Positions 1 through 8,614 of a stretch of DNA of 64,000 bases are shown one piece after another (the stretch's first letter is position 1; each line of letters begins with the position of its first letter). The DNA is taken from NCBI GenBank assembly GCA_001931535.1, contig CP016211.1:8603703-8667702 (forward strand). The letters are read 5' to 3'. The notes under the pieces were generated by a model, which saw nothing but the letters and a program-made list of their open reading frames with translations, did no database searches and had not been told where the DNA came from. A program made the position numbers and the translations under genes. Source of the DNA: Minicystis rosea (GTDB taxonomy: Bacteria > Myxococcota_A > Polyangia > Polyangiales > Polyangiaceae).

Positions 1-267
1 GACATCGGTGATCACGATTGGGGCGAGGTCACCGTTTGGGCGCCGGGCCAAAGGCTCGTGCACACCTTCACGCTCGCGCAGGATCCCGACTTCCCCAGCG
101 AGATCACCGTGGAATTCAGGCCCGGTGAGACGGAGGGCTCCTGCGCCGTACGGTTCGCCCACGGCGGTTGGACGGCCGAAAACGCGGCGACGCGCGCCAA
201 GTTTCGCGATTGGCCAATCCTGCTCGATCGCTTTGCCGCCCTCGCCGAATCCCGCGGCACACGATGA
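1..267 (+). CDS. SRPBCC/AHSA1-family protein, C-terminal part (5' end outside window)
   Basis: The reading frame is open from the first base and ends at TGA 265-267, so the gene is truncated by the window edge and 88 residues are visible. The pattern GEVTVWAPGQRL, then HTFTLAQDP, SEITVEF and H-G-GW resembles the C-terminal half of AHSA1-like START/Bet v1 (SRPBCC) proteins, which form a ligand-binding helix-grip fold; many bacterial members are uncharacterised and cytoplasmic. The ligand cannot be deduced. It is the only gene visible on this strand before the minus-strand block. A GTG at 58 could start a shorter frame, but upstream coding continues in the same frame with family-like residues. 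Confidence 0.7.
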   Translation, partial: DIGDHDWGEVTVWAPGQRLVHTFTLAQDPDFPSEITVEFRPGETEGSCAVRFAHGGWTAENAATRAKFRDWPILLDRFAALAESRGTR

Positions 268-400
268 TGTTCCTCCTCCAAGGCACGACGGCGGTCGCCC
301 TCTCCATCGCGAACATCATGGCGGCGAGCGCGTGGCGTGGTGAACCGGAGGAGGGCGCGCTCTCAATCGTGACATCATGAGATGACACGATTCGAGCGCG

Positions 401-1135
401 TCAATCGTCGCCGTGCTCTTCCGTCTCGACCGGCGCGCTCGCAGGCTCACTGACGGCCGGCGGAGGAACGGTCTTGCGGGCTTTGGGCTTCTTGGTCGTG
501 CCGTCGACGAGGACTTGGCCGTTGCGCGGCTTCTTCAATTTGCGCGGCGGGAGCAGCTCGTTGTCGGCGCTCACCTTCTTGGCGAGGAAGATGGCGGCAT
601 CCATCTTGTAGAAATTGCGCTTCCGATAGAACGAGAGCGCGCGCATGTTGTTCTCGGCCACCTCCAGCACGAGGTGGGTGCAGCCGCGCACGCGGGCGAG
701 GTGCTCGAGCTGCTCCAGGATGAAGCCGCCGATGCCGCGGCCTTGGTAGCCCGGATGCACGGCCAGCTCCTCCACGAAGAGCGGGCGCATGTCGTGCTTG
801 GCGAAGTAGCGCTCGTTCATCCAGTTGTCGGTGCCGGTGATCTCGAAGGCACACTCGGCGTAACCGACGATGTCGGACTTGTGCCCCGTCTTCACCTCGA
901 AGAGGAGCTGCTCCACGCCTTCCTCTTCGTACACTTCGAGGAAGCGCCGCTTCGAGCGCGGGCGCTGGTACTCCACCGTCTCGCGGTTCACGTCGCGGAA
1001 GACCAGCTTGAGAAACTCCCAGGCCCGGTTGAGATCGCGCCGGTGGATGCGGCGCACGCCCATCACGGGATCGTCGTCGGCTTTCGCTCGCGGGGTCTTG
1101 GGGACGCGCTTGATGAGGGTCTTCTGCTCCGCCAT
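401..1135 (-). CDS. GNAT-family N-acetyltransferase with basic C-terminal tail
   Basis: A 244-aa protein. The GNAT acetyl-CoA core is visible: motif A 'VEELAVHPGYQGRGIGGFIL' near residues 130-150 (the Q/RxxGxG/A pyrophosphate loop) and motif B 'NNMRALSFYRKRNFYK'. It should transfer an acetyl group to an unknown amine acceptor in the cytoplasm. The N-terminus (about 30 aa) is Lys/Arg-rich, and the last 50 residues form a disordered Lys/Pro/Glu tail outside the enzyme core. The frame stays open further upstream, but ATG 1135 is chosen because the upstream extension is compositionally biased and overlaps the neighbouring 80-aa gene. The substrate is unknown. Confidence 0.85.
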   Translation of the reverse strand: MAEQKTLIKRVPKTPRAKADDDPVMGVRRIHRRDLNRAWEFLKLVFRDVNRETVEYQRPRSKRRFLEVYEEEGVEQLLFEVKTGHKSDIVGYAECAFEITGTDNWMNERYFAKHDMRPLFVEELAVHPGYQGRGIGGFILEQLEHLARVRGCTHLVLEVAENNMRALSFYRKRNFYKMDAAIFLAKKVSADNELLPPRKLKKPRNGQVLVDGTTKKPKARKTVPPPAVSEPASAPVETEEHGDD

Positions 1136-1194
1136 GGGGGACCGCGATGCTAACACGCGCGCGCCCGCGGACGGCCGAGCCGGAGGGCGGATCG

Positions 1195-1437
1195 TCATGG
1201 CCCCGCACCACGGATGCGCGCGAGCACTGCTTTGGCCGTCGTCGACAGACCTTCCTGATCGAGCGCCGCCTCCATGCGACGCAGGCGCGCGGCCGTCTCG
1301 AAGGCCTCGGCGCGGCCGGCGTCGTCGAGATCGTGAAACGCGGGGTGCGAGAGCACACGGCCATGCGGATCGCGGTCGCGAAACGCAGAGGCCGTCTGCT
1401 CGATCAAGGTCTCTCGGTCTTTGCCCGGATCGCCCAT
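1195..1437 (-). CDS. Small hypothetical protein coupled to the sigma factor (80 aa)
   Basis: The ATG at 1437 shares a base with the TGA stop of the sigma-factor gene (TGATG arrangement), a classic translational-coupling geometry. The 80-aa product is charged and predicted helical (e.g. HPAFHDLDDAGRAEAFE), with no signal peptide, membrane segment or zinc-finger Cys/His pattern. By position it could be an anti-sigma or accessory factor, but it lacks the transmembrane segment or HxxxCxxC motif of common anti-sigma families, so this is only a guess from context. Alternate-frame longer ORFs here look like shadows. Confidence 0.65.
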   Translation of the reverse strand: MGDPGKDRETLIEQTASAFRDRDPHGRVLSHPAFHDLDDAGRAEAFETAARLRRMEAALDQEGLSTTAKAVLARIRGAGP

Positions 1438-2012
1438 CACCCAAGCTCCGCGTCGAGGTCCACGTGGTGCTTCTGCAGACACTCGGCGAGCAGCTTGCGC
1501 GCGCGCCCGAAGTTCTGGAGAAACGTGTTGAGCTTCATGCCGAGCCGCTCGGCGAGGGTCTCGTCGGCGTCGGCGCCGGCGCTCGCGAGCCGCGCGGCCA
1601 AGGCCTCCGCCGGCTTGCCCGGGAGGAGCTTGCGGCACTCCTCGATCACGCGACGGAGCAGCGGATCGGGCCCGCCGCGCGGCGCGGGATCGCTGCGGGC
1701 CGCGCTCTCCTGCTCGAGCGCGGCCTCGTCCGCAGGCGCGACGCGGGCGCGGCGCACCTCGTCGATGCAGAGGTTCTTGGCGATGCGCTGGGAGAGGCGA
1801 AGCAGGCTGTTGGGCCGGCCATCCGGCGCGTGGCGGGGCGCGACTTGCCAGGTGCGGAGCAGCGCTTCTTGCAGCGCGGCCTCGGTGTCGACACGCGTCG
1901 CGAAGGCGCGGAGCCCATTGCGCAGACAGGGCTCCGCGCCGGCGAGCCAGCGCCCGAAGGCGTCAGCGTCGCCGGCCGCGATGGCCGAGAGGTGAACGTC
2001 GAGATCGATCAT
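1437..2012 (-). CDS. ECF-type RNA polymerase sigma factor
   Basis: A 191-aa protein of typical ECF sigma length. Region 2 is seen around residues 40-90 ('EAALQEALLRTWQVA', then 'RIAKNLCIDEVRRAR', the 2.3/2.4 helix). Region 4 is near the C-terminus ('DETLAERLGMKLNTFLQNFGR', a helix-turn-helix). It would direct RNA polymerase to a small stress or envelope regulon. Start: ATG 2012, overlapping the TGA of the upstream VIT/vWA gene as TGATG; a TTG one codon upstream is less likely. Both neighbouring junctions are overlapped, so the three genes are probably co-translated. No conventional anti-sigma gene is recognisable nearby. Confidence 0.85.
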   Translation of the reverse strand: MIDLDVHLSAIAAGDADAFGRWLAGAEPCLRNGLRAFATRVDTEAALQEALLRTWQVAPRHAPDGRPNSLLRLSQRIAKNLCIDEVRRARVAPADEAALEQESAARSDPAPRGGPDPLLRRVIEECRKLLPGKPAEALAARLASAGADADETLAERLGMKLNTFLQNFGRARKLLAECLQKHHVDLDAELG

Positions 2013-4660
2013 CAAACCTCGATGACCACGATAGCGCCTCCGAGCTCGATCGTGATGGTCCGAACCGCGTCCCCCGGCTCGCCCTGCGGCAGCGTGAGCG
2101 CGAGGCGCGCCGTCGCGCCGCTCGGCACCGTCCCGGCCCGCGTCGATCGACCGGCATCGAGCTTCGCCGTGAAGCTGTGCCCCGTGATCAGCGTGACCGT
2201 CGCCTCGTCCGCCGGATCGAACGAGAGCGGCGCGCCCTCGGCGGCGATCTCGATCACCAAGAGCCCATCTCGATGCAACGTGACGCGACCGCGCATCACC
2301 CGCGGAGCCGCGGCCCCACCACGCGGGACGCTCTCCTCCGGTGCGATCTCCTTCTTCTCCGGCGCGATCACCCTCTTCGCCTTCGCCGACACGGGCATGG
2401 ACGCTCTCGGCGCGGCGGGCTTGTCCTCGGCGCCGCCGCCGAAGAAATCACGGATGGCGCCGATGATGCCGCGCCCCTTCTTCGCGTCCGCGCCGCCTTC
2501 CTCGCGCTTCGGCGCGGGCATGGATGCGCTCGGTGCCTCCGCGGCGAAGTCGTCGCCCTCGCCGAGCCGCGCATCCACCTCTTCTTCGCGGCTCGCGATC
2601 CGTCGAGGCACCGGCGGCGCGGGCTTCGCGGCCGGCGGCGGCGCCATCGCGGGCGGAGGCGGCGGCGGGCCGAAGTCACCGCCCGTCGTCTTCCCGAGAC
2701 GGGCCTTGATCTCGAGCTTCTTCGCGCGCTCGGGCGCGCCGCCGAACGTCGGTCCGCTGGGGATGGCCCCCGTCGGCGCCATCGCGGCTGCCGGCATCGC
2801 CGCTGCGGACCGCAGCCCCAAGCCTTCGGCCGACATCGCATGAGGCAGCTCGTGCGGCATGCGCTCGCGGCGAAGCGGGTCATTCGGGTCCACCGTCCTC
2901 TCGTGGGACACGGCGATCCACGACGTCAACCGTGTGGAAATCTGATGGTCAATCCCGAGCTTCTCGATGGATGCGTCGATGTCGCGCACGTCGCCGCCGC
3001 CGGCCAACATCATCTCGAGATCTTCCACCGCCTCACGCCCGAACAGGGCCGCGATCCCCGCGTTGCCACGCCCCTCGGCGAGCGCCGGCACCGAGAGCCG
3101 CTGCTCCCACGAGCCCTCCGGCGTGCGTCCGCGGACCACGATCTCGCCGCCCTCGGACCGCAGCTTCACGCCCATGAGCGCGGGCGCGCCGGCGAAGAGA
3201 TCGGGCAGCCGCGAGGGCGCGACCTCGGCCACCGCCGATCCGGTGATGGTCATGTCGACGAGCAGCGGAGCGCTCGTCCGCGCCACGATGCGGGCCGCGG
3301 CGCGCTCCGGATCTTCGCCGACACCAATCACCACCTCGACACCGTGCCCAGCGCGCGCCGCCGGACCGGTGAGCGATCGATTCACCGCCGAGCCGACACC
3401 CACCGTGTGCAGACGAGACGAGGCGGGCAGTCGATCGCAGATGGCCTTGACCACCTGCGACTCGAACCCGATGAGCCCATCGGTCACGAGCACGACCTGT
3501 CGCTGCGCCCCGGGACGCAGGCTGGAGAGCGCCTCGATGATCGCCGTGCGCATCTCCGTCGCACCCGAGGCATGGAGCGCATGAAGCCACGCCACCGCCT
3601 CTTTGCGCGCCGACGCGGTGGCGCTCACCGGATGCGCCTTCCAACGACGGGGCGCGCTCCCGAACTCGATGAGCTCGATCTGATCTTGATCGCGCATCGT
3701 CTCGATGACGGCCGAGACCACCCGCGCGGCCTGCGCCAGCGGCTCACCGCCCATCGAACCGCTCGTGTCGACGAGGACGACGAGATCGCGGGGCACGCTC
3801 CGATAAGCACCTTCCACCGAAGGCGGCACCACCGTGAGCAGACCGAAGCCGTGACGTGAGATGGGCCGATCGAAGGCCGGACGGCACGTCGCGAGCGACA
3901 CACCGACCTTGGGTGTCGCCACCGGCCAGCGCACCACCACATCACGATCGAGGCGCGCGCCCGCTTTGTCGCGGAGCGCGACGCGGAGCCCTTCATCTCC
4001 CTGCGTCGTCTCGAGGGCGTGCGAGGGTGACTCGGGGCGCCTCCCTTCGACGAGGCGATCGCGCACCGTGCACGAGAGCGCGAAGCGCGCCGGCAACGGA
4101 CCATCGGCCACGTCCTGCGTCACGCGGGCCGCATCCGGGACGCGACCGGCCTCACCGAGGTAGCGCGGCGCCACCACGGTCGGGAAGCGCCACTCCCACG
4201 CTCCTTCATCGAGCCAGCGCAGACGCTGATCGACGGCGACCTCGACGATCACCTCGGCCCCCGGCGGGATGTTGCCAATCTCCTGCGTGAAGAGGCTCGA
4301 TCGATCCTGCTCCAAGAGGGCCGCGCTCTTCCCTTCGATGAGGGCCTGCTCGTAGCGCTCGCGGGCCACGCGCTTGCGATCGATCTCGCCGACGATCCGC
4401 TTCTCGCCGATGGTGAACGCGAACCCGCTCACCGCACCATCGGCCGGCAGCGGCAGGCTGTACGTCACCGCGAGCGGCTCGGCGTGAGGGTTGCGAAAAC
4501 GCTGCTCCAGCGTGACACGCGCGATGCCGCCCTCGGCATCGGTCGAGAGGACGGTGCCGAGCAACGGCAGCGCGCGGCCGGTCGAGGTCACGAGGCGCGC
4601 TCCATTCGAGGGCGATTCGTGGGTGGGAGCGGGCGAGGGAGCGGTCGGGACGTGCATCAT
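2012..4660 (-). CDS. VIT and von Willebrand factor A domain protein
   Basis: An 882-aa protein. An N-terminal VIT domain (about residues 25-150) is shown by the 'TQEIGNIPPG' motif and the RYEQA helix. A vWA domain starts near residue 296 with the MIDAS motif DTSGS and continues with LVTDG, indicating metal-dependent protein binding. A low-complexity Pro/Ala/Lys-rich stretch (about 610-770) leads to a short C-terminal beta-rich domain. No signal peptide is evident. The first ATG of the ATGATG pair is preceded by GGAGG (4668-4672), which fixes the start. Family members are related to inter-alpha-trypsin inhibitor heavy chains; the bacterial role is unknown. It leads an operon with the ECF sigma factor and 80-aa protein. 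Confidence 0.88.
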   Translation of the reverse strand: MMHVPTAPSPAPTHESPSNGARLVTSTGRALPLLGTVLSTDAEGGIARVTLEQRFRNPHAEPLAVTYSLPLPADGAVSGFAFTIGEKRIVGEIDRKRVARERYEQALIEGKSAALLEQDRSSLFTQEIGNIPPGAEVIVEVAVDQRLRWLDEGAWEWRFPTVVAPRYLGEAGRVPDAARVTQDVADGPLPARFALSCTVRDRLVEGRRPESPSHALETTQGDEGLRVALRDKAGARLDRDVVVRWPVATPKVGVSLATCRPAFDRPISRHGFGLLTVVPPSVEGAYRSVPRDLVVLVDTSGSMGGEPLAQAARVVSAVIETMRDQDQIELIEFGSAPRRWKAHPVSATASARKEAVAWLHALHASGATEMRTAIIEALSSLRPGAQRQVVLVTDGLIGFESQVVKAICDRLPASSRLHTVGVGSAVNRSLTGPAARAGHGVEVVIGVGEDPERAAARIVARTSAPLLVDMTITGSAVAEVAPSRLPDLFAGAPALMGVKLRSEGGEIVVRGRTPEGSWEQRLSVPALAEGRGNAGIAALFGREAVEDLEMMLAGGGDVRDIDASIEKLGIDHQISTRLTSWIAVSHERTVDPNDPLRRERMPHELPHAMSAEGLGLRSAAAMPAAAMAPTGAIPSGPTFGGAPERAKKLEIKARLGKTTGGDFGPPPPPPAMAPPPAAKPAPPVPRRIASREEEVDARLGEGDDFAAEAPSASMPAPKREEGGADAKKGRGIIGAIRDFFGGGAEDKPAAPRASMPVSAKAKRVIAPEKKEIAPEESVPRGGAAAPRVMRGRVTLHRDGLLVIEIAAEGAPLSFDPADEATVTLITGHSFTAKLDAGRSTRAGTVPSGATARLALTLPQGEPGDAVRTITIELGGAIVVIEV

Positions 4661-4667
4661 GAGAGAG

Positions 4668-4672
4668 CCTCC
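4668..4672 (-). promoter_or_regulatory. Ribosome binding site of the VIT/vWA gene
   Basis: On the minus strand GGAGG lies seven bases before ATG 4660. It supports that start over an in-frame start 60 bases further upstream. Confidence 0.6.
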
Positions 4673-4802
4673 GGTTCGTGCTTCGACCGGCCAACGAGGG
4701 AGGCTACCGCCTGGTGACAAAGAAAATCACGAGCCGAGACGAAAGCCCCCGAGCCCCCTCGAATGACCACGAAATCACGCGAAATTCGTGGCGCCTCGAT
4801 CG

Positions 4803-6470
4803 TCAGCCGGCTGGGCGCGAGCGTTCGGCTGCCCCGTCGCACACGAGCTGCACGAGCTTGCCGACGTCGGGGACGCCGAGGCCGGCCGCGGGGCTCCACC
4901 CAGCATGCGCGACGTAACCGGGAAGCTGGTGGTCGCGCACGGCACCACCGGCATCGAGCACGGGAAGGGTGATGTCGGTCGCGCCCTCCGTGATCGGACG
5001 AAAGGCCTCTTCCCCGAGACGATAAAGGAGCGGTTGCGCGAAGCCGAGCCGCCCGCCTCCCCTTTGACGGCGGAGCTCGTTGCAGCGCGCCACGATGGCC
5101 GCCCAGATGGGCGCCGCCGTGCTCGTGCCGCCCGCATCATCGCGAAAGGCACCATCGAGCAGACACGAATAGGCCGCCTCCGGCCCCCAAGCCATCAACG
5201 CGACATCGGGTATCCCGCGGCCATACGGCACCACCGCCGGCGCGCCTTGCGAACGTGCTTGTCTCTGCGAGAGCGTATGACGTTGCCAAACAGGAATCGG
5301 TACGTGATCGCTGAAGCCCCCGCCACCCGCGAGCATGTCCATGCCAATCGCCTCACGCAGCGCGGGTGAGACCGGCGCGCTCCACGCCATCTCCTGCCAG
5401 GGCTCGACCGCGCACACGCGCGTGCCGCCGACGGCGAGGACGCGCTCCTCGGCGGCGGGAAAAGAGACACGAGGCCAGGGCGCATCACACACACGCGCGC
5501 CACGCGCCGGCGTGGAAGGCATTCCATCGTAGGCTCCCCAATCACCGCTCGCGGCGATCACCGTCATGCCAATCGCCGCCGCCTGATCGCACAGGCCACG
5601 AAACACCTCACCACCATGCACCCGATGATATTGCCGCTCGGGACAGCTCCAGGTGGTGACGGCAATCGTGGGCGCGAGCTCGGCGTCCGAGATCACGGCG
5701 AGGAGGAAGGCGCTCCAAGGATCGGCGACGAGGGTGGGATCGATGAAGTAGACGGCGATCCGCGCACCGGGCGCGAGCGCGCCGGCCCACGCGATCGCCA
5801 TGGTGGTCTCGAAGCGAGCCAGCGCATCCGCGGCGCGCGCCCCCATCGGCCCGATGCCTACGAGGTGCACCTCGGGCGGCGTGATGCCATGCGCGTGGAA
5901 AAAGCCATGGAGATCGTCGAGGCGCGGCACGCCGCCGAGCGCGAGAATGGCAATCGTCTCGCCGCTTCCATCGGCGGCGTCATCGAAGCCATAAGCACGT
6001 TCGATGGCCGCGGGCGTCAAACCGCGCGACGCGCCTACATCGCTCCTCGATGCATCCGCGAGAGGCGATATCCGAGCACGCACGCGCGGACCGGAGATCT
6101 CCAAACACCGCACGTACCCAGCCAAACGCCGCGGCAACACCTGACGACAGCGCGGCGCGGGCAGGATCGTCCGCTCCTTCAATTCGTGTGCAGCGGCGGC
6201 CCCGAGCGCGGATTCGAGGGCGCCTTCGGGTACGGAGAACACCATCTGCTGACCACCGAGCGCCCCTTCATCAGCCAGCTCGGCGAGCCCGTGTGTCTCG
6301 AGCCAGGCCACGATCGCGCGGCGCTCCTCGGCGGGGATGGCCACCCGCGCTGCGAGCTCCGCGCGATCGAGGTGCCGCCCGTAGGCGGCATCGGTCGGGC
6401 TCGACACCGCATCGGCGAGATCGCGAATCGCGCTCGGCTCGCGCGGATCCAAGGTCACACGGAGATGCAC
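4803..6470 (-). CDS. Sedolisin (S53) family serine-carboxyl peptidase, catalytic Asp replaced
   Basis: A 555-aa protein: a pro-kumamolisin-like activation domain (residues 1-about 150) and a peptidase_S53 domain. Glu221 opens the motif 'ETTMAIAWAGALAPG', which aligns with EVELDIEVAGALAPG of kumamolisin. Asp310 (ASGDWG, oxyanion) and Ser450 (GGTSTAAP) are present. The second acidic residue of the triad, four after the Glu, is Ala225, and the late GWDP-type Asp near the calcium site is Ser. It may therefore be inactive or altered. No signal peptide is seen. GTG 6470 is chosen because it keeps the HLRVTL strand; GTG 6458 would give a GTGA overlap. It overlaps the halogenase-like gene, so it is in the same operon. 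Confidence 0.85.
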   Translation of the reverse strand: MHLRVTLDPREPSAIRDLADAVSSPTDAAYGRHLDRAELAARVAIPAEERRAIVAWLETHGLAELADEGALGGQQMVFSVPEGALESALGAAAAHELKERTILPAPRCRQVLPRRLAGYVRCLEISGPRVRARISPLADASRSDVGASRGLTPAAIERAYGFDDAADGSGETIAILALGGVPRLDDLHGFFHAHGITPPEVHLVGIGPMGARAADALARFETTMAIAWAGALAPGARIAVYFIDPTLVADPWSAFLLAVISDAELAPTIAVTTWSCPERQYHRVHGGEVFRGLCDQAAAIGMTVIAASGDWGAYDGMPSTPARGARVCDAPWPRVSFPAAEERVLAVGGTRVCAVEPWQEMAWSAPVSPALREAIGMDMLAGGGGFSDHVPIPVWQRHTLSQRQARSQGAPAVVPYGRGIPDVALMAWGPEAAYSCLLDGAFRDDAGGTSTAAPIWAAIVARCNELRRQRGGGRLGFAQPLLYRLGEEAFRPITEGATDITLPVLDAGGAVRDHQLPGYVAHAGWSPAAGLGVPDVGKLVQLVCDGAAERSRPAG

Positions 6471-8281
6471 GGCTCGCTCTCGGCGGCGCGCGCTTCGGCC
6501 TTCGCCGGCGCGTGGAGCACGAGGAAACCCTTCGTGGCCGCGACACGCACCAGATCGAGCGCGGCGCGATGGCAGGCCTCGGCGGGCGCATCCGGAATCA
6601 ACGAAGGCGCGAGCGCGCAAAGCTCGGCGACGGTGCGCACGCGGTGCATGGCCGCGACGATGGGCGCGAGCGCCGGATCGATGCGCGCGGGCACGGCCGC
6701 GAGCCGGTGCGCCATCTCCAGCCGTTCGGTCACGAGGTCGTGATAAATCTCGAGCCGCCCCGTCGTCCCGCGCTCGAGGCCCGGCTCGGTGCGCAGATCG
6801 ACGCGGAAGGGCGAGACGATCTCGATGGCATACGGCGGCAGCTCCTCGGCCGCGGGCACACCCGTCTTGGTGTAGATCTCCTCGAGCCCAATCCCCGCGC
6901 CGGTGATGCCTTGAAGGAGCGGCACCACCACCTCGGCGCCCGCGCCCAGCGCGCGCGGCACCGGGAAGAAACCGGCCGTCGCCATGGTGAATGCCTGTCG
7001 GTCCGCGAGATCGAGCCGGCCCGACGCATTCACGAGCTGCTGCGCTTCCCACCACCACGAAGGAGCAGCCTTGTTGTTCCCGTAGAAATACCGCGCGAGG
7101 CGCAGGAACGCGCCGTACTCGCCGCGCAGGTAATCCGCATAGGCACGCCACAAAGCCTTCTCCGGAAGGTCCGGCCGCGCGCGGGCCGTGAGCCACGTGT
7201 ACGCGGCGCGATGACCCGTTTGGAGCGCGAGGGTCACGCCCGTGGAGAGGATGGGATCGACGAACATCGCCGCATCACCGGCGGAGGCCCAACCGTCGCC
7301 CACGGGCTCCTCGGCCCACGAAGACCAATCCCGACAAGCCGCCACGCGCGCGTCCTTCGGCAAGATGTCGTCGCGCAGCGTGGCGTGCTCGACGAGGCCC
7401 GCGACCTCGGGGCACGAGCGCAGCATCTCCCAGAAGAAGGACTCGAGATCGACGTCCTTGAGGCGATCCTTGAAGTGGCGCGTATTGGTGACAGCGCCGA
7501 CCGTCATCAAATCCTTGCCCAGCGGGAAGTACCAAATCCACCCCTTCTCCACGGCCGCGATGAACACGGTCGAGCGGTTCACGTCGCCGCTGTAGGTCAC
7601 TTTCCACTGTGCGCCGGAGAGATACCCATGCACGGCGAAGTTGTTGAGCGTCTCGTCGTGCGCGCGCTTGCCCGGGGTCATCACGTGCGCGAGGCCGGTC
7701 GCGTCGAGCACGAAATCCGCATGGAGCGTGCCTTTCCGGCCGGTGTCGTCCTCCCAGCCGACGAGGTGCGCGCTCGTGCCGGCGACGCGCTTGATCGAGG
7801 TCGCGCGCGTGCCTTCGCGCACGTCGGCGCCAATCTCACGCGCGTTGTCGAGGAGCATCTTGTCGAACTTGGCGCGCTCCACGTTGAACGCTGAAAACGG
7901 GGTATTTTGCTGCGTGCCCGGCCCGAGGAGGGTCTCGAAATCCTGGCCCGTCACCTCGATCACGTCGGCGCCCTTGGTGCGCGTGGTGGTGCGCAGCGTG
8001 AGGTAATCGGCGTTCCAAGGCACGCGATCGCGGCCCCAGATGAAGGTCACGCCCATCTTCTTCACGAAGCTCGAGGCGAGCATGGCCTCGTAAATGCCGA
8101 GGTCCTTGAAGACTCCATTGGCCGCCGGGATCGTCGACTCACCGATGTGCCAGCGCGGGAAGCGCTCTTTTTCGAGCACGACGATGCGGGCGTCGGGCGC
8201 GTACTTCTTGGCGATGGTGGCAAACGTGCTTCCGGCGGGGCCGCCGCCGAGCACGACACAGGCGCAAGTCTCGATATCCAT
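6455..8281 (-). CDS. FAD-dependent halogenase-like oxidoreductase
   Basis: A 608-aa protein with an N-terminal Rossmann FAD site (VLGGGPAGS, residues about 10-18), the 'ERFPRWHIGEST' segment typical of flavin halogenases, and the halogenase signature WxWxxP as GWIWYFP near residue 247. 'GDAAMFVDPILSTGV' is the second FAD motif. Flavin halogenases use FADH2, oxygen and halide to make HOCl, which a lysine relays to an aromatic substrate. About 100 extra C-terminal residues are unassigned. It sits between a 51-aa peptide gene and the sedolisin, suggesting peptide tailoring. Alternative: a non-halogenating geranylgeranyl-reductase-like or epoxidase member of the same superfamily. No flavin reductase is adjacent. 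Confidence 0.85.
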   Translation of the reverse strand: MDIETCACVVLGGGPAGSTFATIAKKYAPDARIVVLEKERFPRWHIGESTIPAANGVFKDLGIYEAMLASSFVKKMGVTFIWGRDRVPWNADYLTLRTTTRTKGADVIEVTGQDFETLLGPGTQQNTPFSAFNVERAKFDKMLLDNAREIGADVREGTRATSIKRVAGTSAHLVGWEDDTGRKGTLHADFVLDATGLAHVMTPGKRAHDETLNNFAVHGYLSGAQWKVTYSGDVNRSTVFIAAVEKGWIWYFPLGKDLMTVGAVTNTRHFKDRLKDVDLESFFWEMLRSCPEVAGLVEHATLRDDILPKDARVAACRDWSSWAEEPVGDGWASAGDAAMFVDPILSTGVTLALQTGHRAAYTWLTARARPDLPEKALWRAYADYLRGEYGAFLRLARYFYGNNKAAPSWWWEAQQLVNASGRLDLADRQAFTMATAGFFPVPRALGAGAEVVVPLLQGITGAGIGLEEIYTKTGVPAAEELPPYAIEIVSPFRVDLRTEPGLERGTTGRLEIYHDLVTERLEMAHRLAAVPARIDPALAPIVAAMHRVRTVAELCALAPSLIPDAPAEACHRAALDLVRVAATKGFLVLHAPAKAEARAAESEPCISV

Positions 8282-8390
8282 GGGCCGTTCCTCCGAGAGA
8301 AAAAGCCGCCGGCCCGCGAGGTCGACACGGGCCGGCGGCCGGGGGGACTTGCGCCGCCGGTCAGAGCTTCTGGCCGGCGGCGCGGGGAGC

Positions 8391-8546
8391 CTAGAAGCCG
8401 AAGTTCACGTCGGTGAGCGGGGCGCGCTCGAACTCGCTGACGATCAGCGCCTTCGGGGCGTCCTTCTGCACCACGAAGCCCTCGCGGGCGTCCTTGCTCT
8501 CGGTCTTCTTGTCGGCGTCGTGCTTCTGGATCTCGATGCTCTTCAT
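8391..8546 (-). CDS. Putative ribosomal precursor peptide (51 aa)
   Basis: ATG 8546 to TAG 8391. The N-terminal 30 residues are Lys/Asp/Glu-rich and look leader-like (MKSIEIQKHDADKK). The C-terminal part is more hydrophobic and ends in LTDVNFGF, containing no Cys, Ser-rich or Trp residues. It lies between a heme-oxygenase-like enzyme and a halogenase-like enzyme on the same strand. Small size, charged N-terminus and oxidative neighbours are typical of precursor peptides. A GGAGATAGCC stretch directly before the ATG gives a plausible ribosome binding site. Homology to a known precursor family is not recognised; the call is contextual. Confidence 0.6.
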   Translation of the reverse strand: MKSIEIQKHDADKKTESKDAREGFVVQKDAPKALIVSEFERAPLTDVNFGF

Positions 8547-8614
8547 GGCTATCTCCAATGGGGTTTCGGTTCTACGAGCACCGCGCGGGCGACATGCCCG
8601 AGCGGCCTTGATGT

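Noticed and set aside
413..1153. Plus-strand 246-aa ORF
   Set aside because: Antisense of the GNAT gene; Leu/Arg/His-rich composition typical of shadow frames in GC-rich DNA.
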